In this document: positions 1 to 7,786 of the stretch, piece by piece
Position numbering within the stretch: position 1 is the first letter of the stretch
Layout: each line of letters begins with the position of its first letter
DNA from: Tissierellia bacterium
GTDB taxonomy: Bacteria > Bacillota > Clostridia > Tissierellales > Tepidimicrobiaceae
Reading direction: 5' to 3'
DNA: 23,595 nt
Assembly: GCA_012798935.1 (NCBI GenBank)
Contig: JAAZMG010000023.1
Location: 1 to 23,595 of the forward strand
Notes under the pieces: generated by a model
What the model saw: the letters and a program-made list of their open reading frames with translations, nothing else
Told to the model about the DNA's origin: nothing
Databases searched by the model: none
Made by a program: the position numbers and the translations under genes

Positions 1-2
1 CA

Positions 3-1274
3 AAAGTCTTGTTTTTAACTTTTTTAATCCTTATATTATTAAATAGTATTGTTTTTTCAGAAAATACTGGGGATGTGTATGTAATTCCCATTAAAGGTGA
101 AATAAATAGAGCTACCTATAATTTTTTGAGATCGACATTAAAAGATATTGAGGGCAACTCTCCAAAAGCAATAATATTTGAAATTGATACCTATGGAGGA
201 TTAATTGATGAAGCAGAAAAGATAAAGAATCTAATAATAGATTTAAAAACGCCGACTATCTCCTTTGTCAACAATAAAGCTGAATCTGCAGGAGTATTGA
301 TTACAATATCCAGCGAAAATGTAGTTATGGCAGAAAGTTCAACCATTGGTTCAGCGGAAACTATTCCAAATACAGAAAAGGTACTATCTATGTGGAGAAG
401 CTTTTTAAGAGATGTGGCTCAGTTAAGAGGAAGGGATCCTAAAGTAATTGAAGCTATGGCCGATACAGATATATATATTGAAGGTATATCTGAAAGGGGC
501 AAATTACTAAACTTAACAGGTAATGAGGCATTAGAATATGGAGTAACAGATTTTATATCTAATGATTATGAAGAAATACTTGCCCATTTTAATATTCCAC
601 ATAATAGTGTTGTTAAGGTAGAAGAGGGCGTAGAATTAAAAATTGCTAAATTTTTATCTGGTTCTTATATGAGTACATTGCTATTGACCGTAGGTTTTGT
701 GGGGATGATAATAGAAATATTTACTCCTGGATTTGGGATAGGAGGAACTATTAGTATAATTGGATTTGGTTTATTTTTTGCAGGCAATATATTGGCAGGT
801 AATTCCCAATGGACATCTTTAATATTGTTTGTAACTGGCTTAATACTTCTGATAATAGAGGGAATAGTTCCTGGATTTGGGTTGCCGGGTATATCTGGTA
901 TAATATTGATAATTGTAGGAACAGTATTAGCGATGGGCAATTTAACCTCTGCCCTTGCATCTATAAGTATAGCTATAATAATTACAACATTCATAACTAT
1001 TTTATTAGTTAAATATGGAAGACATAGTTCAAGGTTTGACAAGATTATCCTTACAGCCCATCAAAAAAGTGATGAGGGATATTTAAGCTCTATAACTAAA
1101 GATGAGTATTTAGGAAAGGAAGGAATAACTGTATCTGGACTTCGCCCTTCTGGGTTTATAGAAATAGATGGAAAGAGGATAGATGCTTTATCCGAAGGCA
1201 ATTTTATTCCTAGAGGAACTTCTATTAAGGTGGTAAGGGTTGAAGGATCAAAAATAATTGTTAGGAGGGTTTAA
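3..1274 (+). CDS. nfeD: NfeD-type membrane serine protease (5' end outside window)
   Basis: Long-form NfeD (B. subtilis YqeZ type), a membrane protein usually paired with a flotillin. Numbering from the TTG at 9: hydrophobic signal segment 1-18; ClpP/SppA-like protease domain about 22-190 with the nucleophile motif AESAGVLI (Ser93); several membrane segments about 217-340; soluble OB-fold NfeD domain about 360-421. The frame is open to the window edge. The TTG at 9 has no visible ribosome binding site, and the predicted signal segment lacks its usual basic N-terminus while the preceding codons read Lys-Val, so the true start is probably upstream. The stop is 1 base before floA, the usual nfeD-floA coupling. 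Oddity: where I expect the catalytic Lys of the Ser-Lys dyad (about residue 134) I read Arg. Family sure; activity uncertain. Confidence 0.92.
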   Translation, partial: KVLFLTFLILILLNSIVFSENTGDVYVIPIKGEINRATYNFLRSTLKDIEGNSPKAIIFEIDTYGGLIDEAEKIKNLIIDLKTPTISFVNNKAESAGVLITISSENVVMAESSTIGSAETIPNTEKVLSMWRSFLRDVAQLRGRDPKVIEAMADTDIYIEGISERGKLLNLTGNEALEYGVTDFISNDYEEILAHFNIPHNSVVKVEEGVELKIAKFLSGSYMSTLLLTVGFVGMIIEIFTPGFGIGGTISIIGFGLFFAGNILAGNSQWTSLILFVTGLILLIIEGIVPGFGLPGISGIILIIVGTVLAMGNLTSALASISIAIIITTFITILLVKYGRHSSRFDKIILTAHQKSDEGYLSSITKDEYLGKEGITVSGLRPSGFIEIDGKRIDALSEGNFIPRGTSIKVVRVEGSKIIVRRV

Positions 1275-1275
1275 A

Positions 1276-2259
1276 ATGGATGGATTTGTTTTCACTATTG
1301 GAATTGCAGTGCTGATAATAATATTAGTTATATTGTTTTTCACTTTTATACCTGTAGGATTATGGATTACGGCTATATTTTCAGGTGTAAAGATCAAGAT
1401 TAGTACATTGATAGGAATGAGGCTTAGAAGGGTAGTACCTTCAAGAATAGTAAATCCTATGATAAAAGCTACAAAGGCAGGATTGATTATAACTGTAGAC
1501 CAATTAGAAGCCCACTATCTTGCAGGAGGAAATGTAAATACTTTAGTAGATGCTTTGATTGCAGCTCAAAGAGCTAATATTCCTTTAGAGTTTGAAAGGG
1601 CAGCTGCTATAGATTTAGCAGGGAGAAATGTATTAGAAGCAGTTCAAGTAAGTGTAAATCCAAAAGTAATTGAAACACCACAAATTGCAGCAGTAGCTAA
1701 AGATGGAATAGAAATTATAGCAAAAGCAAGGGTTACTGTTAGAGCAAATATTGAAAGATTGGTAGGAGGAGCTGGGGAAGAAACCATAATAGCAAGGGTT
1801 GGAGAAGGTATTGTAACAACAGTAGGTAGTTCAACATCTCATAAGGATGTATTAGAAAATCCAGACTTAATATCTACAACTGTTCTTAATAAAGGATTAG
1901 ATTCAGGGACCGCCTTTGAAATCCTTTCTATAGACATTGCAGATGTAGATGTAGGAAGAAATATAGGAGCAAAACTTCAAACAGATCAAGCAGAGGCAGA
2001 TAAGCGTATAGCTCAAGCTAAGGCAGAAGAAAGAAGGGCTATGGCAGTAGCAAAAGAGCAGGAAATGGTAGCAGAAGTTCAGGCTATGAAAGCTAAAGTA
2101 GTAGAGGCCGAAGCACAAGTACCTCTTGCTATAGCCGATGCATTAAAAGATGGCAATATGGGTTTTATGGACTATTATAATATGAGAAATATATTAGCTG
2201 ATACAGATATGAGGGACTCCATATCAAAAATGGCTGATGAAGATAAGAAGCAAGATTAG
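1276..2259 (+). CDS. floA: Flotillin-like protein FloA
   Basis: FloA (YqfA) scaffolds functional membrane microdomains that affect fluidity, signalling and protein quality control. The 327-residue product is close to the Bacillus length of about 331. A hydrophobic membrane-associated segment covers about residues 4-35, followed by an SPFH/band-7 domain (about 40-220) and an Ala/Glu-rich heptad-like helix (about 232-290, e.g. AEADKRIAQAKAEERRA). I chose the ATG at 1276 because GGAGGG at 1264-1269 sits at the right distance; a TTG at 1258 in the same frame lies ahead of that site. It starts 1 base after nfeD, so the two are translationally linked. NfeD and FloA are expected to act together in the membrane. 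Confidence 0.96.
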   Translation: MDGFVFTIGIAVLIIILVILFFTFIPVGLWITAIFSGVKIKISTLIGMRLRRVVPSRIVNPMIKATKAGLIITVDQLEAHYLAGGNVNTLVDALIAAQRANIPLEFERAAAIDLAGRNVLEAVQVSVNPKVIETPQIAAVAKDGIEIIAKARVTVRANIERLVGGAGEETIIARVGEGIVTTVGSSTSHKDVLENPDLISTTVLNKGLDSGTAFEILSIDIADVDVGRNIGAKLQTDQAEADKRIAQAKAEERRAMAVAKEQEMVAEVQAMKAKVVEAEAQVPLAIADALKDGNMGFMDYYNMRNILADTDMRDSISKMADEDKKQD

Positions 2260-2270
2260 GGGGGGTATTT

Positions 2271-2666
2271 ATGTTCCCAAGAAGTTTTCTATTTTTTATA
2301 ATCATAATGATAATAGATATAATTTCAAAAAGTGTAAAAGATAAAAAGAAAATAGAAAAAGCAAAAAACAAAAAAGTCACACCTCCTAAAAAAGGAAGAG
2401 AACAGCTTGATAAAAAGTCGATAGAAAAGAAGCCTAAGCCCTTACAAAGAGAAAAAGTTTATAAAAAAGAACCAGAGTGGAAAGAAACTTTTCCCATTGA
2501 AAGTTATGAAAATATGGATACAATTGAAAGAATGGAAGGTAGAATAAAAGAAACTAAAACAAAGAAATCAAATGAAAAATTAAAAAAGGACCTTTTAAAG
2601 GGTATAATATTTTCTGAAATATTAACTGAACCTAAAGGTCTTAAAAATAGAAGGAGAAGCATATAG
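2271..2666 (+). CDS. Small basic membrane-anchored protein, unknown function
   Basis: I do not recognise this 131-residue product. It has one N-terminal hydrophobic segment (about residues 3-20) followed by a very Lys/Arg/Glu-rich, probably disordered or helical tail with no cysteines and no catalytic motif. The ATG at 2271 follows an A-G7 ribosome binding site at 2258-2265, 11 bases after floA, so it is co-transcribed with nfeD-floA and its stop lies inside a terminator hairpin. The position between floA and yqfC is that of B. subtilis yqfB, but I cannot claim homology. A single-pass anchor with a charged cytoplasmic tail would suit a FloA- or NfeD-associated partner, which is inference from position only. 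Confidence 0.75.
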   Translation: MFPRSFLFFIIIMIIDIISKSVKDKKKIEKAKNKKVTPPKKGREQLDKKSIEKKPKPLQREKVYKKEPEWKETFPIESYENMDTIERMEGRIKETKTKKSNEKLKKDLLKGIIFSEILTEPKGLKNRRRSI

Positions 2667-2689
2667 GAAATTATATGCTTTTTCTTTTT
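2657..2689 (+). terminator. Intrinsic terminator after the floA operon
   Basis: Perfect 9-bp inverted repeat AAGCATATA (2657-2665) and TATATGCTT (2672-2680) with a 6-base loop, followed by a T-rich tail TTTCTTTTT. The stop codon of the 131-residue gene (2664-2666) lies in the left arm and loop. The stem is AU-rich, so termination may be partial. Confidence 0.7.
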
Positions 2690-2695
2690 GCCTTG

Positions 2696-2724
2696 TAATA
2701 CTCATATTAAGTTAGGCATAAAAT
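2696..2724 (+). promoter_or_regulatory. Candidate sigma-E (mother-cell sporulation) promoter for yqfCD
   Basis: TAATACT at 2696-2702 resembles the sigma-E -35 (KMATAWW) and CATAAAAT at 2717-2724 resembles the -10 (CATAYAHT), with a 14-base spacer. It lies just after the terminator and just before yqfC, a sigma-E-controlled gene in B. subtilis. Caveat: the predicted start would be within a few bases of the ribosome binding site at 2731-2738, giving a very short leader. Confidence 0.5.
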
Positions 2725-2744
2725 TATTACAAGGAGGGCTATTG

Positions 2745-3023
2745 ATGAAAAATAAAATGGATAATTTTAAATATAATGTATCAGAGGCACTAGAGCTACC
2801 CAAAGATGTGGTATTAGATTTGCCTAAGATTATAATAACAGGCAATATAGGGCTTAACATTTCTAATCACAAAGGAATTATTGAATACACACAAGAAATT
2901 CTTAGAATTAACTCAAGTATAGGAATAATTAAGATATGGGGATCCAATATGGAGTTAAAAACAATTCTTTCCGAGGAGATAATCGTTGTTGGGCTTATTG
3001 AAAAGTTAGAAATAATCAGCTAA
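2745..3023 (+). CDS. yqfC: Sporulation protein YqfC
   Basis: Small (92-residue) YabP/YqfC-family protein, made in the mother cell during sporulation in Bacillus; its molecular role is not settled. The family signature is visible: an N-terminal stretch ending in LPKDVVLDLPKI, then the G-N-I-G-L-x-I-x-N-H-K-G-I motif and a C-terminal segment in which beta strands dominate (GLIEKLEII). Length matches B. subtilis YqfC (about 93). I chose the ATG at 2745 because AAGGAGGG at 2731-2738 is correctly spaced; an upstream in-frame TTG at 2688 has no such site and falls in the terminator tail. It lies 11 bases before yqfD, its usual partner, and follows a candidate sigma-E promoter. Confidence 0.93.
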   Translation: MKNKMDNFKYNVSEALELPKDVVLDLPKIIITGNIGLNISNHKGIIEYTQEILRINSSIGIIKIWGSNMELKTILSEEIIVVGLIEKLEIIS

Positions 3024-3034
3024 GGAGGGTAGAT

Positions 3035-4222
3035 ATGCAGGTTATAAAAACATGGAATTATTTAAGGGGATATGTTATTATTAGAGTTGAAGGGCTAACT
3101 TTGGAAAGGTTTTTAAACTTAGCTATAACTAGCGATATTTACCTATGGGATATAAAGAGGGTAGACTATACAGTACTAGAAATTAAAGTAACCATAGAAG
3201 GTTTCAAGGCCTTAAAGGAAGTGGTGAAACGGGTAGGTTGTAGGGTAGAACTAATAGATAAAAAAGGGGTTCCATTTATACTTTATAGATTAAAACATAG
3301 GAAGATGCTTGGATTTGGAATTGTTATTTTCTTAGGATTGTTTATTTTTTTGTCTTCTTTAATATGGAGTATTGAAATAATAGGAAATGAAGAAATAAAA
3401 ACAGGGGATATTATAAAGGTTCTAGAAAAAGAGAATATAAAATCTGGTATAATAAAGTATAATATAGACAAAGATTATATGAAACATCTATTATTAGATG
3501 AATTTAATAATATCTCTTTTTTATCCATAGAGACAAAGGGCACAAAATTAATAATAGAAGTAAAAGAACAGGATTTGCCTCCAGAAAAAATAGACACGGA
3601 CACACCTTGTAATATTGTAGCTACTAAAAAGGGTGTAATAGTGAAAACCATTGCAAGATGCGGTAATTCAGTAGTGCATAAAGGAGATGTGGTTAAAAAA
3701 GGACAAACCCTTATTACAGGAGTGATTTCTGATGAATACTCAGAGGAATATATACTTGTTCATGCAGAAGGGGAAGTTTTAGCTAAAACAGTATATTCAT
3801 ATAGATTAGATGAACCAATAGTAAAGCTTATAGAAGAAGAAACAGGTAAGGTTTACGAGAGATGGGAACTAAAAATTGGGAAAAAAGGAATTCAATTTTT
3901 TAAAGGAGATATTCCCTTTGAAAATTATAATGAAACGGTGAGAGAAGTTAAATTATTTCAAAATGGTATCCATCTACCCTTTAAAATATTGGTACATGAA
4001 TATAGAGAATTAGAAACAAAAGAAATAAAACAAAATATTGACTTTTTAAAGAAATCTACTCATATTAAGGCTGTAGAAAAAGTAAACAAACAACTATCAG
4101 CAAAAGTACAAATAGAATCTAAAGATGTAAAATATTATATTGAAGATGGCATACTTTCCACTTATGTTGTTATAGAGGCAATTGAAGATATTGGAGAAAA
4201 ACAAATTATTAACATAAATTAG
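3035..4222 (+). CDS. yqfD: Sporulation protein YqfD
   Basis: YqfD-family sporulation protein, expressed in the mother cell in Bacillus and needed for efficient sporulation. The 395-residue product has a cytoplasmic N-terminal domain of about 90 residues, one transmembrane segment (about 91-112), then a long extracytoplasmic part. The first 80 or so residues after the membrane (IEIIGNEEIKTGDI onwards) look like a POTRA/FtsQ-type fold, and a beta-rich domain follows. The ATG at 3035 is preceded by AAGGAGGG. It is 11 bases after yqfC and 14 before phoH, with no terminator between, so its transcript should continue into the housekeeping genes downstream. Confidence 0.93.
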   Translation: MQVIKTWNYLRGYVIIRVEGLTLERFLNLAITSDIYLWDIKRVDYTVLEIKVTIEGFKALKEVVKRVGCRVELIDKKGVPFILYRLKHRKMLGFGIVIFLGLFIFLSSLIWSIEIIGNEEIKTGDIIKVLEKENIKSGIIKYNIDKDYMKHLLLDEFNNISFLSIETKGTKLIIEVKEQDLPPEKIDTDTPCNIVATKKGVIVKTIARCGNSVVHKGDVVKKGQTLITGVISDEYSEEYILVHAEGEVLAKTVYSYRLDEPIVKLIEEETGKVYERWELKIGKKGIQFFKGDIPFENYNETVREVKLFQNGIHLPFKILVHEYRELETKEIKQNIDFLKKSTHIKAVEKVNKQLSAKVQIESKDVKYYIEDGILSTYVVIEAIEDIGEKQIININ

Positions 4223-4236
4223 AGGGAGGATTAGAT

Positions 4237-5214
4237 TTGGCAAAAGATAAGCAAGAAAGACAAGTATTCATTGAGGATAACCAGCTTATATCAATATTAT
4301 TCGGGAAGCTAGATGAAAATTTAAAAATAATTGAAAAGGAGCTAAATATAGAAATAGTTTTAAGGGAGGGTAATATTACAATAATTGGAGATGAACTTTT
4401 AGCTGAATTAGGAGAGAGGTTAATCCAAAAACTATTGGAAATTATAAAAACCCAGAAGAAATTAACTAAACAAGAATTATACTATACTATTCAACTAATA
4501 CTTAATGGAAAAGAAGAGAAGATTAAGGATCTTTTAAACGATGTAGTTTGTATTACTTCTTCAGGGAAAAGTATTAAACCTAAAACTTTAGGTCAAAAAA
4601 AGTATATAGATGGTATAAAGGATAATGATTTGGTATTTGGTATAGGGCCTGCAGGAACAGGGAAAACCTATCTAGCTATGGCAATGGCAGTAAATGCTTT
4701 TAAAAATAAAGAGGTAAATAGGATTATATTGACTAGACCAGCTGTAGAAGCAGGGGAAAGTTTAGGATTTTTGCCAGGGGATTTACAAGAGAAGGTAGAC
4801 CCATATCTTAGACCAATATATGATGCTTTGTTTGATATATTAGGTTTTGAAACCTATTTAAAATTAATGGAAAAAGGTCTTATAGAGGTAGCACCCTTAG
4901 CATATATGAGGGGAAGAACTTTAGATTCTGCCTATATAATATTGGACGAGGCACAAAATACTACTAATGAGCAAATGAAAATGTTTTTAACTAGACTAGG
5001 ATTTGGATCAAAGGCTATAATAACTGGGGATATAACCCAGGTAGATTTACCTAAGGGCAAAGCATCAGGTCTTGTTACAGCATCAAAGGTCCTTTCTGAT
5101 GTGGAAGGAATAGATTTTATTTATCTAACAAAAAACGATATCGTTAGACACCCACTAGTTCAAAAAATAGTAGAGGCTTACGATAAATACGAAAAGAAGA
5201 AAGATGATAAATAA
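4237..5214 (+). CDS. phoH: PhoH family ATPase
   Basis: PhoH/YbeZ-type P-loop ATPase related to the N-terminal domain of superfamily I helicases; in many bacteria it is encoded next to ybeY and linked to rRNA and RNA metabolism. The 325-residue product has a KH-like N-terminal region (about 1-110), Walker A GPAGTGKT (137-144), the family motif LTRPAVEAGE (165-174), Walker B YIILDEAQN (233-241) and a sensor motif IITGDITQVDLP (261-272). Translation starts at TTG 4237 after AGAGGGAGGA at 4221-4230. It is followed by pgpH and ybeY in the usual order. Confidence 0.96.
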   Translation: MAKDKQERQVFIEDNQLISILFGKLDENLKIIEKELNIEIVLREGNITIIGDELLAELGERLIQKLLEIIKTQKKLTKQELYYTIQLILNGKEEKIKDLLNDVVCITSSGKSIKPKTLGQKKYIDGIKDNDLVFGIGPAGTGKTYLAMAMAVNAFKNKEVNRIILTRPAVEAGESLGFLPGDLQEKVDPYLRPIYDALFDILGFETYLKLMEKGLIEVAPLAYMRGRTLDSAYIILDEAQNTTNEQMKMFLTRLGFGSKAIITGDITQVDLPKGKASGLVTASKVLSDVEGIDFIYLTKNDIVRHPLVQKIVEAYDKYEKKKDDK

Positions 5215-5227
5215 GGGGGCAACCCAT

Positions 5228-7312
5228 ATGGAAAAAAAAGCTGGAAAAGCTAAGAAGACAAAAAAGTTTACAGGAAATATTAAAAATAACAAAATTTACA
5301 TAAATGGATTATTGCTTTTATGTTTTACAGCAGTTATTTTTTTTATTACCATTCAAAAAGTTGAGACCAAACGGATCAATGTTAAAGTTGGAGATACTGC
5401 CCCATTAGAAATTAGAGCCACTAAAGAGATGGTTGATAAGCAAGCAACAGAAAGGTTAAAAAGAGAGGCAGCTAATAGGGTTGAGCCAAGATATAGATTA
5501 AGTCCTTCTGTTCAAATGGCTATGAAGACCACAGTAAAAGAATTTTTTGATGATGTTAGAGAATTGCAATTAGTAGATAATATGAGTTTAAACAAAAAGG
5601 CTCAAGTTTTAGGAGAAGAATCTAGGATACTTCTCTCTAAAAATGAATATTATATAGCTTTAAAACTTAATCAAGATGAATTAAATGCTTTTGAAAATAA
5701 TATAAAAGATTTAATCAATCAAATAATGGGTGTAGGAATTAAAGAAGAAGATTTAGAGTATGAAAAGGAAAATATTGAAAAGATATTTGAAAATATAGAT
5801 ATAAGTGATGAGGAAAAACAATTAGGAATATCTCTTCTAAATAATACTATTCAACCAAATAAGTTTGTAGATACAGAAGCAACACAGCGGAAAAAGAATG
5901 AGGAAATAGCTAAGGTAGAGCCAGTAATAGTAAAAGAACATGAAGTGATTGTAAGAAAAGGCGATGTTATAGATAGTAATTCCTTGGACCTAATTAAAGA
6001 ATCTGGATTGTTAAAAGAAAAAGAAGGCTATGATAAAAGAACCGTAATAGGCATCATAGTATTAATACTATTATTACAAATAGTCATATTTGGATATATC
6101 TACCTCTTTAATAATGAAATCATGGATGGAAACAGGTTATTGATTTTAATCATAATAATAACCTTTGTTATACTAGTATCAGAAGGTATCTACAATATAT
6201 CTCCCTTTATAATGCCAGTATCCACTGCAGCTTTACTCATTGCTATCTTGATGGATACAAGGTTATCTTTAATAGTCAATATGTTTATAGTATTCATTTT
6301 AAGTTTTACATTAAAGCTGGATGATACTATAATGGCCATGTATTTAATAAGCGGTAGTATTGGAGCTTTTATGGCATCTAAGCAACAACAAAGATATAAT
6401 ATTTTATTAAATGGACTATTAATAGGTGTTGCAAATGTATTAACTATAATGGCCTTCGGGCTGATTAAAAAATTAGAGTTATTAGATATATTAGTAAAAA
6501 GTGGATATGGTTTAATAAATGGAGTGTTCTGTGCAGTTTTAACTATCGGCACTTTGCCAATTTGGGAGAATCTATTTGAAGTTTTAACACCTTTAAAGTT
6601 ATTAGAACTTTCCAACCCCAATCAGCCTCTACTAAAAAGGCTACTCCTTGAGGCCCCGGGGACTTATCATCATAGTATAATAGTTGGAAATTTAAGTGAA
6701 AGAGCAGCCGAATCTATTGGAGCTGATCCTCTTATATCAAGGGTAGGAGCTTATTATCATGATATAGGGAAACTTAAAAGACCCTATTTTTTTAAAGAAA
6801 ATCAATTGGGATTGGACAATCCTCATGATAAATTACAGCCTAATATGAGCACTCTAATAATTACTAATCATACAAAGGATGGTATTGTTTTAGGTAAAAA
6901 AAGCAAGTTGCCAAAAGAAATAATAGATATTATAGGACAGCATCATGGTGATACGGTAGTTTCATATTTTTATCATAAAGCAAAAGAAGATGAAACGAAA
7001 GAAGTTAAAATAGAAGATTTTAGATATAATGGACCAAAACCCCAAACTAGAGAAGCAGCTATAGTTATGCTGGCCGACTCTGTAGAGGCTGCTGTTAGAT
7101 CTATTAAAGAACCAAATAAAAAAAATATAGAAGAGATGATAAGGAGTATAATTAAGGGAAAACTAGAAGATAGTCAATTAGAAGAATGTGACTTAACTTT
7201 AAAGGATTTAAATCTAATAGCCAATGCTTTTTCTAGTATTTTAATGGGAATTTTTCATGAAAGAATAGAATACCCTAATTTAGATTTAGAAACTGAAAAG
7301 GGAGAGGTTTAA
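5228..7312 (+). CDS. pgpH: 7TM-HD cyclic di-AMP phosphodiesterase PgpH
   Basis: PgpH (YqfF) hydrolyses cyclic di-AMP to pApA and so helps set osmotic and potassium homeostasis. From the ATG at 5228 (694 residues): basic N-terminus, TM1 about 24-42, a large extracytoplasmic 7TMR-HDED sensor region (about 45-270), a cluster of membrane segments about 275-455, then a cytoplasmic HD domain with the His pair H481-H482 (GTYHH), the HD dyad H511-D512 (YYHDIGKLKRP) and a later HHGD motif. I prefer 5228 over the ATG at 5204, which overlaps phoH, because AAGGGGG at 5213-5219 is spaced for 5228. It abuts ybeY with no gap. Confidence 0.95.
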   Translation: MEKKAGKAKKTKKFTGNIKNNKIYINGLLLLCFTAVIFFITIQKVETKRINVKVGDTAPLEIRATKEMVDKQATERLKREAANRVEPRYRLSPSVQMAMKTTVKEFFDDVRELQLVDNMSLNKKAQVLGEESRILLSKNEYYIALKLNQDELNAFENNIKDLINQIMGVGIKEEDLEYEKENIEKIFENIDISDEEKQLGISLLNNTIQPNKFVDTEATQRKKNEEIAKVEPVIVKEHEVIVRKGDVIDSNSLDLIKESGLLKEKEGYDKRTVIGIIVLILLLQIVIFGYIYLFNNEIMDGNRLLILIIIITFVILVSEGIYNISPFIMPVSTAALLIAILMDTRLSLIVNMFIVFILSFTLKLDDTIMAMYLISGSIGAFMASKQQQRYNILLNGLLIGVANVLTIMAFGLIKKLELLDILVKSGYGLINGVFCAVLTIGTLPIWENLFEVLTPLKLLELSNPNQPLLKRLLLEAPGTYHHSIIVGNLSERAAESIGADPLISRVGAYYHDIGKLKRPYFFKENQLGLDNPHDKLQPNMSTLIITNHTKDGIVLGKKSKLPKEIIDIIGQHHGDTVVSYFYHKAKEDETKEVKIEDFRYNGPKPQTREAAIVMLADSVEAAVRSIKEPNKKNIEEMIRSIIKGKLEDSQLEECDLTLKDLNLIANAFSSILMGIFHERIEYPNLDLETEKGEV

Positions 7313-7777
7313 ATGGAACTATATATTGATAATAGACAAGATAAAGTAAAAATAGATAATAATATTTATGAAATATTAGAAGAGGTTATTAAAGAATGTT
7401 TGTTATTAGAGGGAAAGTCGTTAAACTATGAAATAAGTTTATCCTTTGTCGATAATAAAGAAATAAAAGAATTAAATAAGGAGTATAGAAATATTGACAA
7501 GGAAACAGATGTACTTTCCTTTCCAATGGAAGAAGAAAATTTTTTAGTACCAATGCCTTTATTAGGAGATATAATAATTTCAGCTGAAAAAGCTTTGGAA
7601 CAATCTATAGAATATGGACATTCTCTACTTAGAGAAATTTCCTATCTAACTGTTCATAGTATGTTTCACCTATTAGGCTATGATCATATGGAAGAAGATG
7701 AAAAAAAACTTATGAGATATAAGGAAAAGGAAGTAATGAAAAGGGTAAAAATATTTAAAGATGGAAGGGGAGATTAA
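7313..7777 (+). CDS. ybeY: Endoribonuclease YbeY
   Basis: YbeY is a metal-dependent RNase acting in 16S rRNA 3'-end maturation and late 30S quality control. The 154-residue product carries the defining zinc motif HSMFHLLGYDH with ligands H115, H119 and H125. An earlier ETDVLSFPM segment matches the family core. The ATG at 7313 directly follows the pgpH stop; the ribosome binding site GGAGAGG lies inside the end of pgpH, so the genes are translationally coupled. The upstream phoH and downstream era fit a ribosome biogenesis cluster. Confidence 0.96.
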   Translation: MELYIDNRQDKVKIDNNIYEILEEVIKECLLLEGKSLNYEISLSFVDNKEIKELNKEYRNIDKETDVLSFPMEEENFLVPMPLLGDIIISAEKALEQSIEYGHSLLREISYLTVHSMFHLLGYDHMEEDEKKLMRYKEKEVMKRVKIFKDGRGD

Positions 7778-7786
7778 AAAACTAAA

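Noticed and set aside
665..1042. Open frame on the - strand inside nfeD
   Set aside because: It mirrors the membrane-segment codons of nfeD, lacks a ribosome binding site and resembles no family.
6190..6621. Open frame on the - strand inside the membrane region of pgpH
   Set aside because: Shadow of a well-conserved gene; no start signals and no recognisable product.
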